Shown here: positions 22,822 to 30,324 of the stretch, piece after piece
Position numbering within the stretch: position 1 is the first letter of the stretch
Layout of the letters: every line of letters starts with the position of its first letter
Origin: JANMQK01 sp031370485
GTDB lineage: Bacteria > Acidobacteriota > Polarisedimenticolia > Gp22-AA2
Length of the DNA stretch: 30,324 bases
Reading direction: 5' to 3'
Assembly: GCA_031370485.1 (NCBI GenBank)
Contig: JANMQK010000035.1
Location: forward strand, 1 to 30,324
Translations under genes and position numbers: made by a program
Notes under the pieces: generated by a model
Seen by the model: only the letters and a program-made list of their open reading frames with translations
What the model was told of the DNA's origin: nothing
The model's database searches: none

Positions 22822-23964
22822 TTACACCCGGACGGTCCCGCCCCGATCCTCGAGGGCCAGGTCGATCTCGAGGCGCGTCGCGGCGTCCGTCTCCGTCGCG
22901 CGGGCGCCTTCCAGCGCACGGCGAATCCGGCCGCCGCCGGCCGTCCCGAGTGCCCAGGCGGCCGCGCCCCGGACGATGGGCTCGGGATCGGAAAGCCGCG
23001 GAATCGCCTCCTCGATCGCCTCGTCGTTCCGGGAATTGGCCGCGGCGACCAGGGCATTGCGCACCAGCCCGCGACGACGGGGGCGCAGCAGGGCGGTGCC
23101 AGCGTAGCGCGCCCGGAAGGCCGTCTCGTCAAGCCTGACGAGCGCCGGAAGATCGCTCTCCTGCAGGTGGGAGCCGGCTTGAAATGCGCTGTCCCCCGTC
23201 GGCTCTTCGCGGCGATTCCACGGACAGACCTCCTGGCAGACGTCGCAGCCGAAGACCCAGTCCCCGACACCTTCCCGCTTGTCGCGGGGGATCGCGTCCT
23301 TCAGCTCGATCGTCAGGTAGGAGATGCAGCGGGTGGAATCCAAGACGTAGGGCGCGGGGATGGCTCCCGTCGGACAGGCGTCGATGCAGGCCGTGCAGGT
23401 GCCGCAGCGATCGGTGACGGGAGCGTCCGGGGGCAGTTCGAGGCTGGTCAGGATCTGTCCGAGAAGCGTCCAGGAATTGCCGCGCGCGCCGATGAGATTC
23501 GTGTTCTTGCCGAACCAGCCCACCCCCGCGCGCGCCGCCAGCTCCCGCTCGAGGACCGGGCCGGTGTCGACGTAGACGCGTGTCCGCGTCCCGGGCGCCT
23601 CTTCCTCGATGAAGCGCGCCAGAGCACCGAGGCGTCCCAGGAGGACGTCGTGGTAGTCGCGGCCGACCGCGTAGCGGGCGATGTGGGCCACGAGGCCGGG
23701 CTGCGCGGCGCGCTCTCCCCGGTAGGGGAGGTAGGATGTCGCGCTTACAACCGCGGAGCGGGCCCAGGCGAACCGGCGGTTCGGGTCGACCCGGTCCTGG
23801 AACGTCCGGGCCATCCAGTCCATCGATCCGGCGTGGCCCCTTGCGAGCCAGTCCTTGAGAAACGTCTCGTGGTCCGAGGGGGCGATCGGGGCGATGCCGA
23901 CGGCGCCGAGGCCGAGCTCCGCCCCGCGCTCCTTCAGCCGCCTGACGAGAGCCGGCCGGTCCAT
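22822..23964 (-). CDS. queG: Epoxyqueuosine reductase QueG
   Basis: This 380-residue cobalamin and iron-sulfur enzyme reduces epoxyqueuosine to queuosine in tRNA, the last step of the modification. The cobalamin-dependent reductase region includes the YVDTGPVLERELAARAG segment with the likely catalytic Asp133. Two [4Fe-4S] sites are visible: Cys187, 190, 193 (CGTCTACIDACP) with Cys247, and Cys197 with Cys240, 243 (CDVCQEVCPWN); Cys213 is also present. HEAT-like repeats follow at the C-terminus (IPRLSDPEPIVRGAAAWALG). The ATG at 23964 shares one base with the rnd stop (TGATG), so coupling is likely. No queA, tgt or queC-E genes are in the window. Confidence 0.96.
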   Translation of the reverse strand: MDRPALVRRLKERGAELGLGAVGIAPIAPSDHETFLKDWLARGHAGSMDWMARTFQDRVDPNRRFAWARSAVVSATSYLPYRGERAAQPGLVAHIARYAVGRDYHDVLLGRLGALARFIEEEAPGTRTRVYVDTGPVLERELAARAGVGWFGKNTNLIGARGNSWTLLGQILTSLELPPDAPVTDRCGTCTACIDACPTGAIPAPYVLDSTRCISYLTIELKDAIPRDKREGVGDWVFGCDVCQEVCPWNRREEPTGDSAFQAGSHLQESDLPALVRLDETAFRARYAGTALLRPRRRGLVRNALVAAANSRNDEAIEEAIPRLSDPEPIVRGAAAWALGTAGGGRIRRALEGARATETDAATRLEIDLALEDRGGTVRV

Positions 23965-25100
23965 CAGGCCAGGAGCCTCCCGGCTTCGGGCAGGATGAGG
24001 CGACGACGCCACTGGCGAAGACCCGGGACATGCTCCGGGGTCTCGAGCCCGGCCACGCCGGCGCTTGCCAGGGCCTCGAGGGTGGCGTGCGGGAAGAGCA
24101 CCCCGGGATCGAGACCGAGCGCCGCTGATTGCTGCTTCCTCCAGTCACGCAAGCGTTCCACGCGGACGCGGAAGGCAGCGGTCTTGCGGCGCCCCGCCCC
24201 ACGGGGGGGGGATGGCAGGAGATGCTCCGGGACCGACTGCCCCTCCCGGACCGCTGCGAGGATCGCGGCCCCGATCCGCCGCCGCACGAGGGGCGTGACC
24301 CCCTTGATGCCCTCGAGGTCCTCGGGCGTCAGGGGTGATTTGCGCGCCAGGGCGAGGAGCGTCTCGTCGGAGAGGATCCTGAAGGGAGGCACGTCCCCCT
24401 CGCGCGACCGACCATCCCGCATCACATAGAGCTCGCGCAGGATGGCGGCGTGCCGCGGGGCCAGGTCGCGCGCGCCCCGGATTCCCCAGAAGTCCTCACG
24501 GTCGAAGTCCCGCTGCTCCCAGACGCGCTGGGCCACGAGCGCGAACTCCTCTTCGGCCCACTCGAGCCGGCCCGATGCCTTCAAGTCGTCGCGGAGGAGG
24601 TCGCGCAGGGGGATCAGATGGAGCACGTCCTCGGCGGCATAGGTCTTCTGGCGCTCCGTAAGCGGGCGGCGCGACCAGTCGTCGCGCTGGCACTTCTTGT
24701 CCAGCACGACCCCGAAGTTGGCGGACAACAGCCCCGCCAGGCCGATGCTCGGCCTGCCCAGGAGCTGCGCCGCGATCATCGTGTCGAAGACCGGCTCCAG
24801 GGTGAAGCCGTAATCCCGTCGCAGATAGAGAACATCCTGCTCGGCCGCGTGCAGGACCTTCGTGATCGAGGGCGATCCGAGGACGGCGCCCAGGGAGTCC
24901 ATCCGCTTGATTCCCAGCGGATCGATGAGGTACGCCGTCGTGCCGTCGGAAATCTGGATGAGACAGCACTTGTGGAAGTAGTGGTAGAACGAGTCGGCCT
25001 CGGTGTCGACTCCGAGAGCGGAAGCCCTCGACAGGGCGTCGGCGGCGTGCGCGAGCTGCTCCTCCGTTTCGACCCAGACGAACGGCGCCGGCGAGGTCAC
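23964..25100 (-). CDS. rnd: Ribonuclease D
   Basis: This 378-residue 3'-5' exoribonuclease of the DEDDy class trims tRNA and other stable RNA ends. The catalytic set is complete: Asp32 and Glu34 (GVDTEADS), Asp89 (AAEQDVLYLRRDYG), and Tyr154 with Asp158 (YAAEDVLHL). An HRDC domain lies at about residues 205-290 (LRELYVMRDGRSREGDVPPF to RRRIGAAILAAV). The start is GTG at 25100, behind GGAGG and overlapping the dedA stop by GTGA. A run of nine C falls in the codons near residue 305, between the HRDC domain and the C-terminal region. Its end overlaps queG by one base. Confidence 0.94.
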   Translation of the reverse strand: MTSPAPFVWVETEEQLAHAADALSRASALGVDTEADSFYHYFHKCCLIQISDGTTAYLIDPLGIKRMDSLGAVLGSPSITKVLHAAEQDVLYLRRDYGFTLEPVFDTMIAAQLLGRPSIGLAGLLSANFGVVLDKKCQRDDWSRRPLTERQKTYAAEDVLHLIPLRDLLRDDLKASGRLEWAEEEFALVAQRVWEQRDFDREDFWGIRGARDLAPRHAAILRELYVMRDGRSREGDVPPFRILSDETLLALARKSPLTPEDLEGIKGVTPLVRRRIGAAILAAVREGQSVPEHLLPSPPRGAGRRKTAAFRVRVERLRDWRKQQSAALGLDPGVLFPHATLEALASAGVAGLETPEHVPGLRQWRRRLILPEAGRLLA

Positions 25101-25756
25101 GTCGCCTCCCCATCGCGGGCCGGGGCCCTCCGGTCGGCGAGGTGGCGGCGGATCCACCACGCGAGAGCCAGAACGAACAGGATGAGAATCAGGACGTCGA
25201 ATTTCCGGAAATAGGTCTCGAGGCCCTGCCAGTTCTCCCCCATCTTGTATCCGAGCCAGGCCAGGGCGTAGCAGAAGGGGTACGAGCCGAGAAACGTGTA
25301 CACCGTGAAGCGCGCGAGCGGCATGCGCGCCAGGCCGGCTGGCAGTGAGATGAAGGTGCGCACGACCGGCATGAGCCGGCTGAAGAAAATGATGGGACTG
25401 CCGTACCGGGCGAACATCCGGTTGGCGAGATCGAGGTCGCGCCGCGACAGGAAGACGTAGCGCCCGTACCGCTCGACCAGGGGTCTCCCGCCGTAGGCGG
25501 CCACGGCGTAGGCGATCCAGGATCCGAACACGCAGCCTGCCGCGCCCCAGAAGGCAGCGCCGTGCAGCGTGAAGACCCCGGTCACCGTCGGCTGGCCGGA
25601 GTAGGCCAGGTACCCCGAGAACGGCATGATGATCTCGGAGGGAAGCGGGATTGCCGCGCTCTCGATCGACATCGTGATGAAAACCCCGAAATAGCCGAAC
25701 CGGGTGATCGTCCAGACGATGAAGGCGGCGAGCATCTTGACGATGTCGGTGATCAT
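25097..25756 (-). CDS. DedA family membrane protein
   Basis: This 219-residue inner-membrane protein belongs to the DedA/SNARE-associated group, proposed to act as lipid scramblases or flippases and linked to membrane potential maintenance. Visible are the acidic re-entrant motif SIESAAIPLPSEIIMPFSG, GSWIAYAVAAYGGRPLVERYGRY, and the conserved FFSRLMPVVRTFISLPAG. Four to six hydrophobic stretches occur, with a basic tail. The ATG at 25756 overlaps the pcm stop as ATGA, and its own stop overlaps the rnd start by four bases. Confidence 0.94.
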   Translation of the reverse strand: MITDIVKMLAAFIVWTITRFGYFGVFITMSIESAAIPLPSEIIMPFSGYLAYSGQPTVTGVFTLHGAAFWGAAGCVFGSWIAYAVAAYGGRPLVERYGRYVFLSRRDLDLANRMFARYGSPIIFFSRLMPVVRTFISLPAGLARMPLARFTVYTFLGSYPFCYALAWLGYKMGENWQGLETYFRKFDVLILILFVLALAWWIRRHLADRRAPARDGEAT

Positions 25757-26484
25757 TCGCTGAACCCTTCGCGTCCGATGAGCCGGACGAAGGCGCAGGG
25801 GTCGTGATCCTCGACCCGGGCGCCCATCCCGGTGCGCTCGAGCAGCTTGATTGTCTGTCGGACGGCGCTTCCGACCGGGACGACCATCCGTCCCCCCGGC
25901 CGGAGCTGCGCCAGGAGCGCGGCGGGAACCGCCGGAGCGGCGGCGCTGACAAGGACGGCGGCGAAGGGCGCTTCCGACGGCCAGCCGATGGTGCCGTCGC
26001 CGATACGCAGCCGCACCTGCTCGACGCCGGCCAGGAGCCAGTTCTGCCGCGCGCGGCGGGCCAGGGGCTCGAGTCTCTCGACCGTGTACACGGCCCCCGC
26101 GAGCCGGCTGAGAATCGCCGCCTGGTACCCGGACCCCGTGCCGATCTCCAGGACCTTGTCGCCCGCCTGAAGCGCCAGAAGCTGGATCATCTTGGCGACG
26201 ATGTAGGGCTGTGAGATCGTCTGGCCGCAGCCGATCGGAAGAGAGCCGTCGCCGTACGCACGCTCGGCAAGGGCCTCGTCGACGAAAAGATGCCGCGGTG
26301 TGAGCAGGAACGCCTCAAGGAGGCGGGGGTCCACGATGTCGCGCGTGCGCAACTGCCGCGTCATGCGCAGACAGCGCCGCGCATAGCCCGCCTGGGTGTC
26401 CATTTCCGGACCACGGGTCCGCGCGCCCGCGGCCAGGCCCGCGCGACCGCCGGGCCGCGACGGGGTGCGCGCCGCAGGTCTCAT
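25753..26484 (-). CDS. pcm: Protein-L-isoaspartate O-methyltransferase
   Basis: This SAM-dependent enzyme repairs isoaspartyl damage in proteins. Motif I is VLEIGTGSGYQAAIL at about residues 111-125, after the family's SLPIGCGQTISQPYIVAKM at 81-99. The later LRPGGRMVVPVG strand is also typical. The start is uncertain. The ATG at 26484 overlaps the surE stop as ATGA, giving 243 residues with a 27-residue Arg/Ala/Gly-rich leader. The ATG at 26403 (MDTQAGYARRCLRM) gives the usual family N-terminus but lacks a clear ribosome-binding site. The surE-pcm order is conserved in many bacteria and supports a stationary-phase or stress repair role. Confidence 0.94.
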   Translation of the reverse strand: MRPAARTPSRPGGRAGLAAGARTRGPEMDTQAGYARRCLRMTRQLRTRDIVDPRLLEAFLLTPRHLFVDEALAERAYGDGSLPIGCGQTISQPYIVAKMIQLLALQAGDKVLEIGTGSGYQAAILSRLAGAVYTVERLEPLARRARQNWLLAGVEQVRLRIGDGTIGWPSEAPFAAVLVSAAAPAVPAALLAQLRPGGRMVVPVGSAVRQTIKLLERTGMGARVEDHDPCAFVRLIGREGFSE

Positions 26485-27230
26485 GCCTCGAGATTCCAAT
26501 GCCGCACCTCCTCGAGGACCTTGTAGTTTGTCAAGTCGAGATGAAGGGGGGTGACCGAGATCTGGCCGTCCGCCAGCGCCGCGAAATCGCTTTGGTCGTC
26601 CTGCTCCCACTCGGCGGGGGCGCCACCGATCCAGTAGTAGGTGCGGCCCTTCGGGTCGAGACGTTCGATGACCCCGCCCGGGTAAAGCCTCTTCCCCTGG
26701 TGGGTGACCCGGACGCCTCGCGGTGGACCGAGCGGCACGTTGACATTGAGCAGCGTATCGGCGGGCAGGCCGCGTTTCAGGATCTCCCGCGCCATCCGCC
26801 CCGCGAACCGGGAGGCGTCGTCGAAGGCCACGGGTTTGTCTCCGATCTGCTGCGAGATGGCGAACGCCGGGACCTCCATCAGAGTTGCCTCGAAGGCCGC
26901 CGAGACGGTCCCCGAGTACGTGATGTCGTCCCCGAGGTTCGTGCCGCGGTTGATCCCGCTCACCACGAGCTTCGGCGCCTGGTCCATGATCCGGTGGATA
27001 CCGAGGTAGATGCAGTCGGTGGGGGTTCCCTGGACCGCAAAGCGTCGTGTTCCACGCTGTTCGAAACGGAGCGGATGGTTGAGCGTGAGGGCGTGTCCCT
27101 GCCCGCTCTGCTCGCGGTCGGGGGCCACGATCCAGATGGTGCCTAACTCGCCAAGGCTATCCTCGAGGCACCGCAGGCCCTCGGCGCCGTAGCCATCGTC
27201 GTTCGTGATCAGGATGGAGTCCGAACTCAT
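26481..27230 (-). CDS. surE: 5'/3'-nucleotidase SurE
   Basis: This 249-residue metal-dependent phosphatase dephosphorylates nucleoside monophosphates and short polyphosphates. Metal ligands are visible: Asp11 and Asp12 in ITNDDGYGAEG, Ser42 in DREQSGQGHALTL, and Asn94 in VVSGINRGTNLG. The DDITYSGTVSAAFEA helix completes the active-site region. The ATG at 27230 has AGGGG about nine bases upstream. It is the first protein gene of the surE-pcm-dedA-rnd-queG-VWFA run. The 118 bases separating it from tRNA-Pro(GGG) contain a small GC-rich hairpin (27266-27282) but no evident promoter, so co-transcription with the tRNA is possible. Confidence 0.96.
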   Translation of the reverse strand: MSSDSILITNDDGYGAEGLRCLEDSLGELGTIWIVAPDREQSGQGHALTLNHPLRFEQRGTRRFAVQGTPTDCIYLGIHRIMDQAPKLVVSGINRGTNLGDDITYSGTVSAAFEATLMEVPAFAISQQIGDKPVAFDDASRFAGRMAREILKRGLPADTLLNVNVPLGPPRGVRVTHQGKRLYPGGVIERLDPKGRTYYWIGGAPAEWEQDDQSDFAALADGQISVTPLHLDLTNYKVLEEVRHWNLEA

Positions 27231-27348
27231 CGCGCGACGCCCCTACCGCTGCGCCGCCTGGTCTCGCGCAGGCTGCCTGCGCGCCCGCCCAGGGGCGGCC
27301 GCGGAATCGGCGGCCACCCCCGGGCAGCGGGAACCGGATGGAAGGAAT

Positions 27349-27425
27349 TGGTCGGGGCGGCTGGATTTGAACCAGTGACCCCTTGCACCCCAAGCAAGTG
27401 CGCTACCAGGCTGCGCCACGCCCCG
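27349..27425 (-). tRNA. tRNA-Pro (anticodon GGG)
   Basis: The minus strand gives a 77-base cloverleaf with acceptor CGGGGCG/CGCCCCG, a D-arm GCGCAGCCTGGTAGCGC, an anticodon stem CTTGC/GCAAG with loop TTGGGGT, and T-loop GTTCAAATC. ACCA is encoded. The GGG anticodon reads CCC and CCU. The first T-stem pair is an A-C mismatch. It differs from tRNA-Pro(CGG) at nine of 77 positions. Confidence 0.96.
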
Positions 27426-27430
27426 ACATA

Positions 27431-27459
27431 TCGACAATCCAACTAGGGACCTATATATA
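27431..27459 (+). promoter_or_regulatory. Possible distal promoter upstream of the beta-helix gene
   Basis: TCGACA (27431-27436), a 17-base spacer and TATATA (27454-27459) each match five of six consensus positions. It points toward the beta-helix gene nearly 400 bases away and away from tRNA-Pro. The AT-rich block could instead serve the tRNA on the minus strand, where no matching -35 was found. Confidence 0.35.
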
Positions 27460-27475
27460 AGAAGCCGCCGATCGA

Positions 27476-27500
27476 CGCCGGGGCCTCAATGGCCCCGGCG
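27476..27500. repeat. GC-rich inverted repeat (hairpin) in the intergenic region
   Basis: CGCCGGGGCC and GGCCCCGGCG form a perfect 10-base-pair stem with a five-base loop (TCAAT). No T-run follows on either strand, so it is not a standard intrinsic terminator. It would lie close to the 5' end of any RNA made from the distal promoter. Confidence 0.6.
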
Positions 27501-27659
27501 CATTTGACTCTCATTGCGCGGCCTCCCAAGGAGGCGCCGAGCGGTCACTTGTAACACGCTCATCTTTCCACGTCAACCACGCCGGGAAGGCTTGAAGGGT
27601 GCGGGCCCGTCCGGCCGGCTCCAGGCGGGCATGCGGACGATTCCCGAGGCGAGTCTTCA

Positions 27660-27688
27660 TTGCCTGTCGACTGCTCCCACGGTATATT
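27660..27688 (+). promoter_or_regulatory. Predicted sigma-70 promoter of the beta-helix gene
   Basis: TTGCCT (27660-27665), a 17-base spacer and TATATT (27683-27688) form a good promoter. Initiation near 27695 would give a leader of roughly 60-160 bases, depending on which in-frame start is used. Between 27501 and 27659 nothing recognisable is seen. Confidence 0.55.
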
Positions 27689-27853
27689 CAGGGCGGTTTA
27701 CAACTACAAATGGTGCAGGGGGATGAGAAATGCGGGAGAAGATTCCTGCAGGTGATGATCTCCTGCATGATGTCTGTTTTATGGTGGGGCAATCCTCGCG
27801 GTGAGCGGGTCCAACGGAACATGCACCGCACTATTCTGCAAGCAATCCGTCGT

Positions 27854-30324
27854 ATGAGGCAGTCCGCGGGGGGATCGCGAATAAGAGCCCTTTCCGGGCC
27901 GGTCGCATCCGCGGTGGGCCTGCTCGTGCTGATCCTCGGGACGTCCGACGCCCTGGCAGTCTCCACCTGCTTCTCGAACGGTAGCTGCACCGCTGCGTCC
28001 GCCTGCGCCTGGAGCGATCCACACACCTGGGTCCTCTGCGCAAACGGCGTTCCCGGGGCCGGCGACACATGGTGGATCTGGACCGGCGACACGGTCACCT
28101 ACGACACCGATGGCGCCCGGACGGCTGGGGGGATCCTCCAGGGCCATCTGCTGTTCAGCACGTCGGACGCCGCGCGGGACCCGGACGGGTTCCGCAATTT
28201 GATCGTCCTCGCGGACAGCGATTTGACGACCGGCGAGATCGATTGCAGGTCCGGCGGCGCCATGGTGCTGCGTCGAGGTCATCGTCTGAGGTTCGATACC
28301 ACGGCCGGCAGCCCTGCCAGGATCCTTCTCCGCAAAGGTTGTCTGTGGGACAGCCAGGGAACCGTAAGGCAGACAAGCGTCGCCGCCGTGACCGCGGGCA
28401 ATCCTGCGATGGGTGAGTGCGGGCAGACGTCCAAGGGGAGGATGTACGTCATCACGCCGGCGGAGGGAGGCCCCTTCTCGAACGCGCGCCAGCGCTCCCG
28501 GCGCCTGGTTTTCCAGAGCGGCAAGCTGAGGAACAGGCAGTATGAAATCGTCAGGGTCACTCCGACGGAACTGACGGTCTGCACCGAGCTTGCCGACAAT
28601 CTGAGCGGCGGCCAGCGGCTGACGCCGCACGCCGTCGTGGGGAGCTTTCCGGGCGTGCCGGCGCATTCGACCCCCACCCCCAGGGCGGGAGACACGGCGA
28701 TGGATCCTTCCGCGGGCGATCAGATCGCCATCATCGAGGACGCCTGGATCGATCAGTCCGCGGGGACCGCCGGGTACGCGTTCGCCGACTCCAGCAGTCC
28801 GACCGGATCGGACCCCTTCCCGATCTTCAGGGCGGTGCATTTCGCCGGGCTGGGGCCGGCCGGGCTCGACGCGGCATCGCTGGCGTCGGCCTCGCTCCGG
28901 CAGTTCATCCCGGACTTCGAGTACAACAACTGGCACGACTGGAAGTCCAATTTCGGGTTTGTCTTCAGGGGGACCAAGAACTTCGGCATCCGCTGGAACG
29001 CAGTTCACGACGCGGCTCCGGGAGCGGGGGACAATTACTGCGTGCTATGCGTCCATCAGGAGAAGGTGTCCGAAGGCTCGGCCCTGGACACGGCTGTCGC
29101 CAATGTGGACATCGCCAACAACGTGGTCTATGGATTCCGCCACAGCGCGATCAACATCAATGATTCGGACTCCTGGTCGAGCGGGCCGAACGGCTCGGGC
29201 GAGTCGTACGCGGCCACGGGGATCACGATCCACGACAATCTCATTTTCGGCGGATGCGGCATCGAGGACGTCCACACGTCATGCTCCGGGCTGGAGGTGA
29301 ACGCCTGCAAGGGGTGCGATGTCGCCCACAATGTCATTCACGATATCTGCGCTCCGAATCTCCTCACGGGAAACGGCGTGTATCTGAGTGGCAACGCCGG
29401 CAACGAGGGGACGGCGATCCGGGACAACTGGATGGTCAACCTCTGCGGGGCCGGGATCCGCACCCAGGATGGGAGCGACGGCTCCCATCCCGACGTCAAT
29501 CAGCACGTCGGCGTGACGCACAACTACATGAGCCACATCCTGCAGACGGCGGGCATCGGCGGCCGGTATTTCAGCAACGTGATCAAGAACTTCGGGATGG
29601 ACCGCAGCGGGTACGGCGCGGCGCTCCAGAACCCCCTCGTCGCGGAGGGCAACTTCCTCATGGGCATCGACGACATGGTCGCCGAGGGCGGAGGATGCAG
29701 TACCGGATCCGGTTGCGCGCGCACCGGAATCGACCTCATCAAGGACACCGGGGACGCCAACGTGCGCCCCGTGCTGCTGCGCGACAACTTGATCGTGCAG
29801 ATGCGGTCCACGTACCAGCGGCACGGTGTGCGGCTTCGCGGCGGCGGCGCGGCCAACAGCGTCGATTTCGACGTCACGATGGAGCATCTCACGATCGACA
29901 ATTTCGGCAGCTTTCTGCGCGGCGTGATGCAGGAGCAGGATTTTCCCCCTCCCGAACCCGCCACGGTCGCGGTGAACGACCTCGTGACGACACACTCCGC
30001 CAACAACGACGCTGTCTCCTGCCCGCAGACCCCCGGCATAACGAGCCTCGTGGGGCAGGTTCAGAGCACGCTGTCATCCATCCTGCAGGAGGGGGGCGGA
30101 GCGATCTCGGGTCCCTGTGTCCCCACGGGGACGCTCTCCCGGGTGCCGTCGTCCGGGTACGCGGACCGTTCCGCCCTGGACTACAACTTCCTTCCGGGCG
30201 CCGAGGGGATGACGGCGGGAGCCAATCCCCCGGGGTCCCCCATCGGCGTGCGCGCGTTCCGGTTCGACACGGCACGGCTGAGTTCCCCCTGGGGGGGCGC
30301 ATTGACCTTTGACGGCTCGTTTCC
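27854..30324 (+). CDS. Large secreted protein: G8-like N-terminal domain plus parallel beta-helix, open at window end
   Basis: The reading frame is open from here to the last base, giving at least 823 residues. An Arg-containing n-region and VGLLVLILGTSDALA predict a signal peptide cleaved near residue 35. Residues about 50-105 (AWSDPHTWVL, GVPGAGDTWWI, GDTVTYDTDG, GGILQGHLLF) resemble the G8 domain of CEMIP/TMEM2/PKHD1-type proteins. From about 380 onward come repeated turns such as VANVDIANNVVYGF, TGITIHDNLIFGG and CDVAHNVIHDI, spaced like parallel beta-helix rungs. Many Cys residues suggest disulfides outside the cell. The start is uncertain: in-frame ATGs at 27755, 27767, 27770 and 27821 lie upstream and none has a clear ribosome-binding site. 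A polysaccharide-binding or -cleaving role is possible but not shown. Confidence 0.75.
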   Translation, partial: MRQSAGGSRIRALSGPVASAVGLLVLILGTSDALAVSTCFSNGSCTAASACAWSDPHTWVLCANGVPGAGDTWWIWTGDTVTYDTDGARTAGGILQGHLLFSTSDAARDPDGFRNLIVLADSDLTTGEIDCRSGGAMVLRRGHRLRFDTTAGSPARILLRKGCLWDSQGTVRQTSVAAVTAGNPAMGECGQTSKGRMYVITPAEGGPFSNARQRSRRLVFQSGKLRNRQYEIVRVTPTELTVCTELADNLSGGQRLTPHAVVGSFPGVPAHSTPTPRAGDTAMDPSAGDQIAIIEDAWIDQSAGTAGYAFADSSSPTGSDPFPIFRAVHFAGLGPAGLDAASLASASLRQFIPDFEYNNWHDWKSNFGFVFRGTKNFGIRWNAVHDAAPGAGDNYCVLCVHQEKVSEGSALDTAVANVDIANNVVYGFRHSAININDSDSWSSGPNGSGESYAATGITIHDNLIFGGCGIEDVHTSCSGLEVNACKGCDVAHNVIHDICAPNLLTGNGVYLSGNAGNEGTAIRDNWMVNLCGAGIRTQDGSDGSHPDVNQHVGVTHNYMSHILQTAGIGGRYFSNVIKNFGMDRSGYGAALQNPLVAEGNFLMGIDDMVAEGGGCSTGSGCARTGIDLIKDTGDANVRPVLLRDNLIVQMRSTYQRHGVRLRGGGAANSVDFDVTMEHLTIDNFGSFLRGVMQEQDFPPPEPATVAVNDLVTTHSANNDAVSCPQTPGITSLVGQVQSTLSSILQEGGGAISGPCVPTGTLSRVPSSGYADRSALDYNFLPGAEGMTAGANPPGSPIGVRAFRFDTARLSSPWGGALTFDGSF

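Noticed and set aside
27266..27282. Small hairpin GCGCAGG/CCTGCGC between tRNA-Pro(GGG) and surE as a terminator or attenuator
   Set aside because: There is no T-run and the region is uniformly GC-rich, so a seven-base-pair stem is not significant alone.
27779..29008. 409-codon minus-strand frame opposite the beta-helix gene
   Set aside because: No domain or ribosome-binding site is evident, and the plus strand carries the coherent secreted protein.
29254..30312. 352-codon plus-strand frame within the beta-helix gene
   Set aside because: It is Arg-rich and overlaps the frame that encodes a signal peptide and repeated beta-helix rungs throughout.

Overview
The window is a gene-dense, GC-rich stretch of bacterial chromosome made up almost entirely of housekeeping genes. 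It has three single tRNA genes and no insertion sequence, phage gene or CRISPR array. The best guess for the host is an uncultivated Acidobacteriota lineage. The support is a secreted protein of the acidobacterial VWFA-related type, a DUF4388 protein, a DUF1844 protein and an HspR-controlled chaperone operon in a high-GC genome. That assignment is inference; no rRNA or other phylogenetic marker was tested.

Region 1 (1-7.5 kb, all minus strand) is one long chaperone operon read in the order dnaK, hsp20, dnaJ, hspR, a sigma-70 family factor, a DnaC/DnaI-like ATPase, a thiolase and a 3-hydroxyacyl-CoA dehydrogenase cut by the window edge. It starts from a near-consensus promoter (TTGACA-N17-TATACT) that is overlapped by an inverted repeat resembling the HspR operator HAIR. 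This suggests that HspR represses an operon containing both its usual co-repressor DnaK and a sigma factor.

Region 2 (7.5-11.3 kb, minus) is a three-gene unit: DUF1844 protein, a membrane TPR/zinc-ribbon protein, and a DUF4388 protein with a membrane anchor and a pseudopilin-like C-terminus. It has its own divergent promoter facing mazG. Region 3 (11.4-16.7 kb) holds mazG on the plus strand, convergent with and overlapping accA, then the minus-strand unit murJ-dtd-xerD-accA, and divergent ssb with a strong intrinsic terminator. Region 4 (16.8-20.5 kb) has a YfgM-like membrane TPR protein, tRNA-Arg(CCU), a lipoprotein gamma-glutamyltransferase, and a minus-strand tRNA-Pro(CGG)-acyP-apt group.

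Region 5 (20.6-27.4 kb, minus) runs tRNA-Pro(GGG), surE, pcm, dedA, rnd, queG and a VWFA-related secreted protein, with start/stop overlaps at most junctions. Region 6 (27.4-30.3 kb, plus) is a leader region of about 430 bp followed by a large secreted protein that stays open to the window end. Its N-terminus resembles a G8 domain and is followed by a parallel beta-helix. This is the only clearly accessory-looking gene here.

No wholly new system is evident. The most promising leads are the chaperone operon with its embedded sigma factor, the DUF1844/TPR/DUF4388 membrane unit, and the G8-like beta-helix protein.
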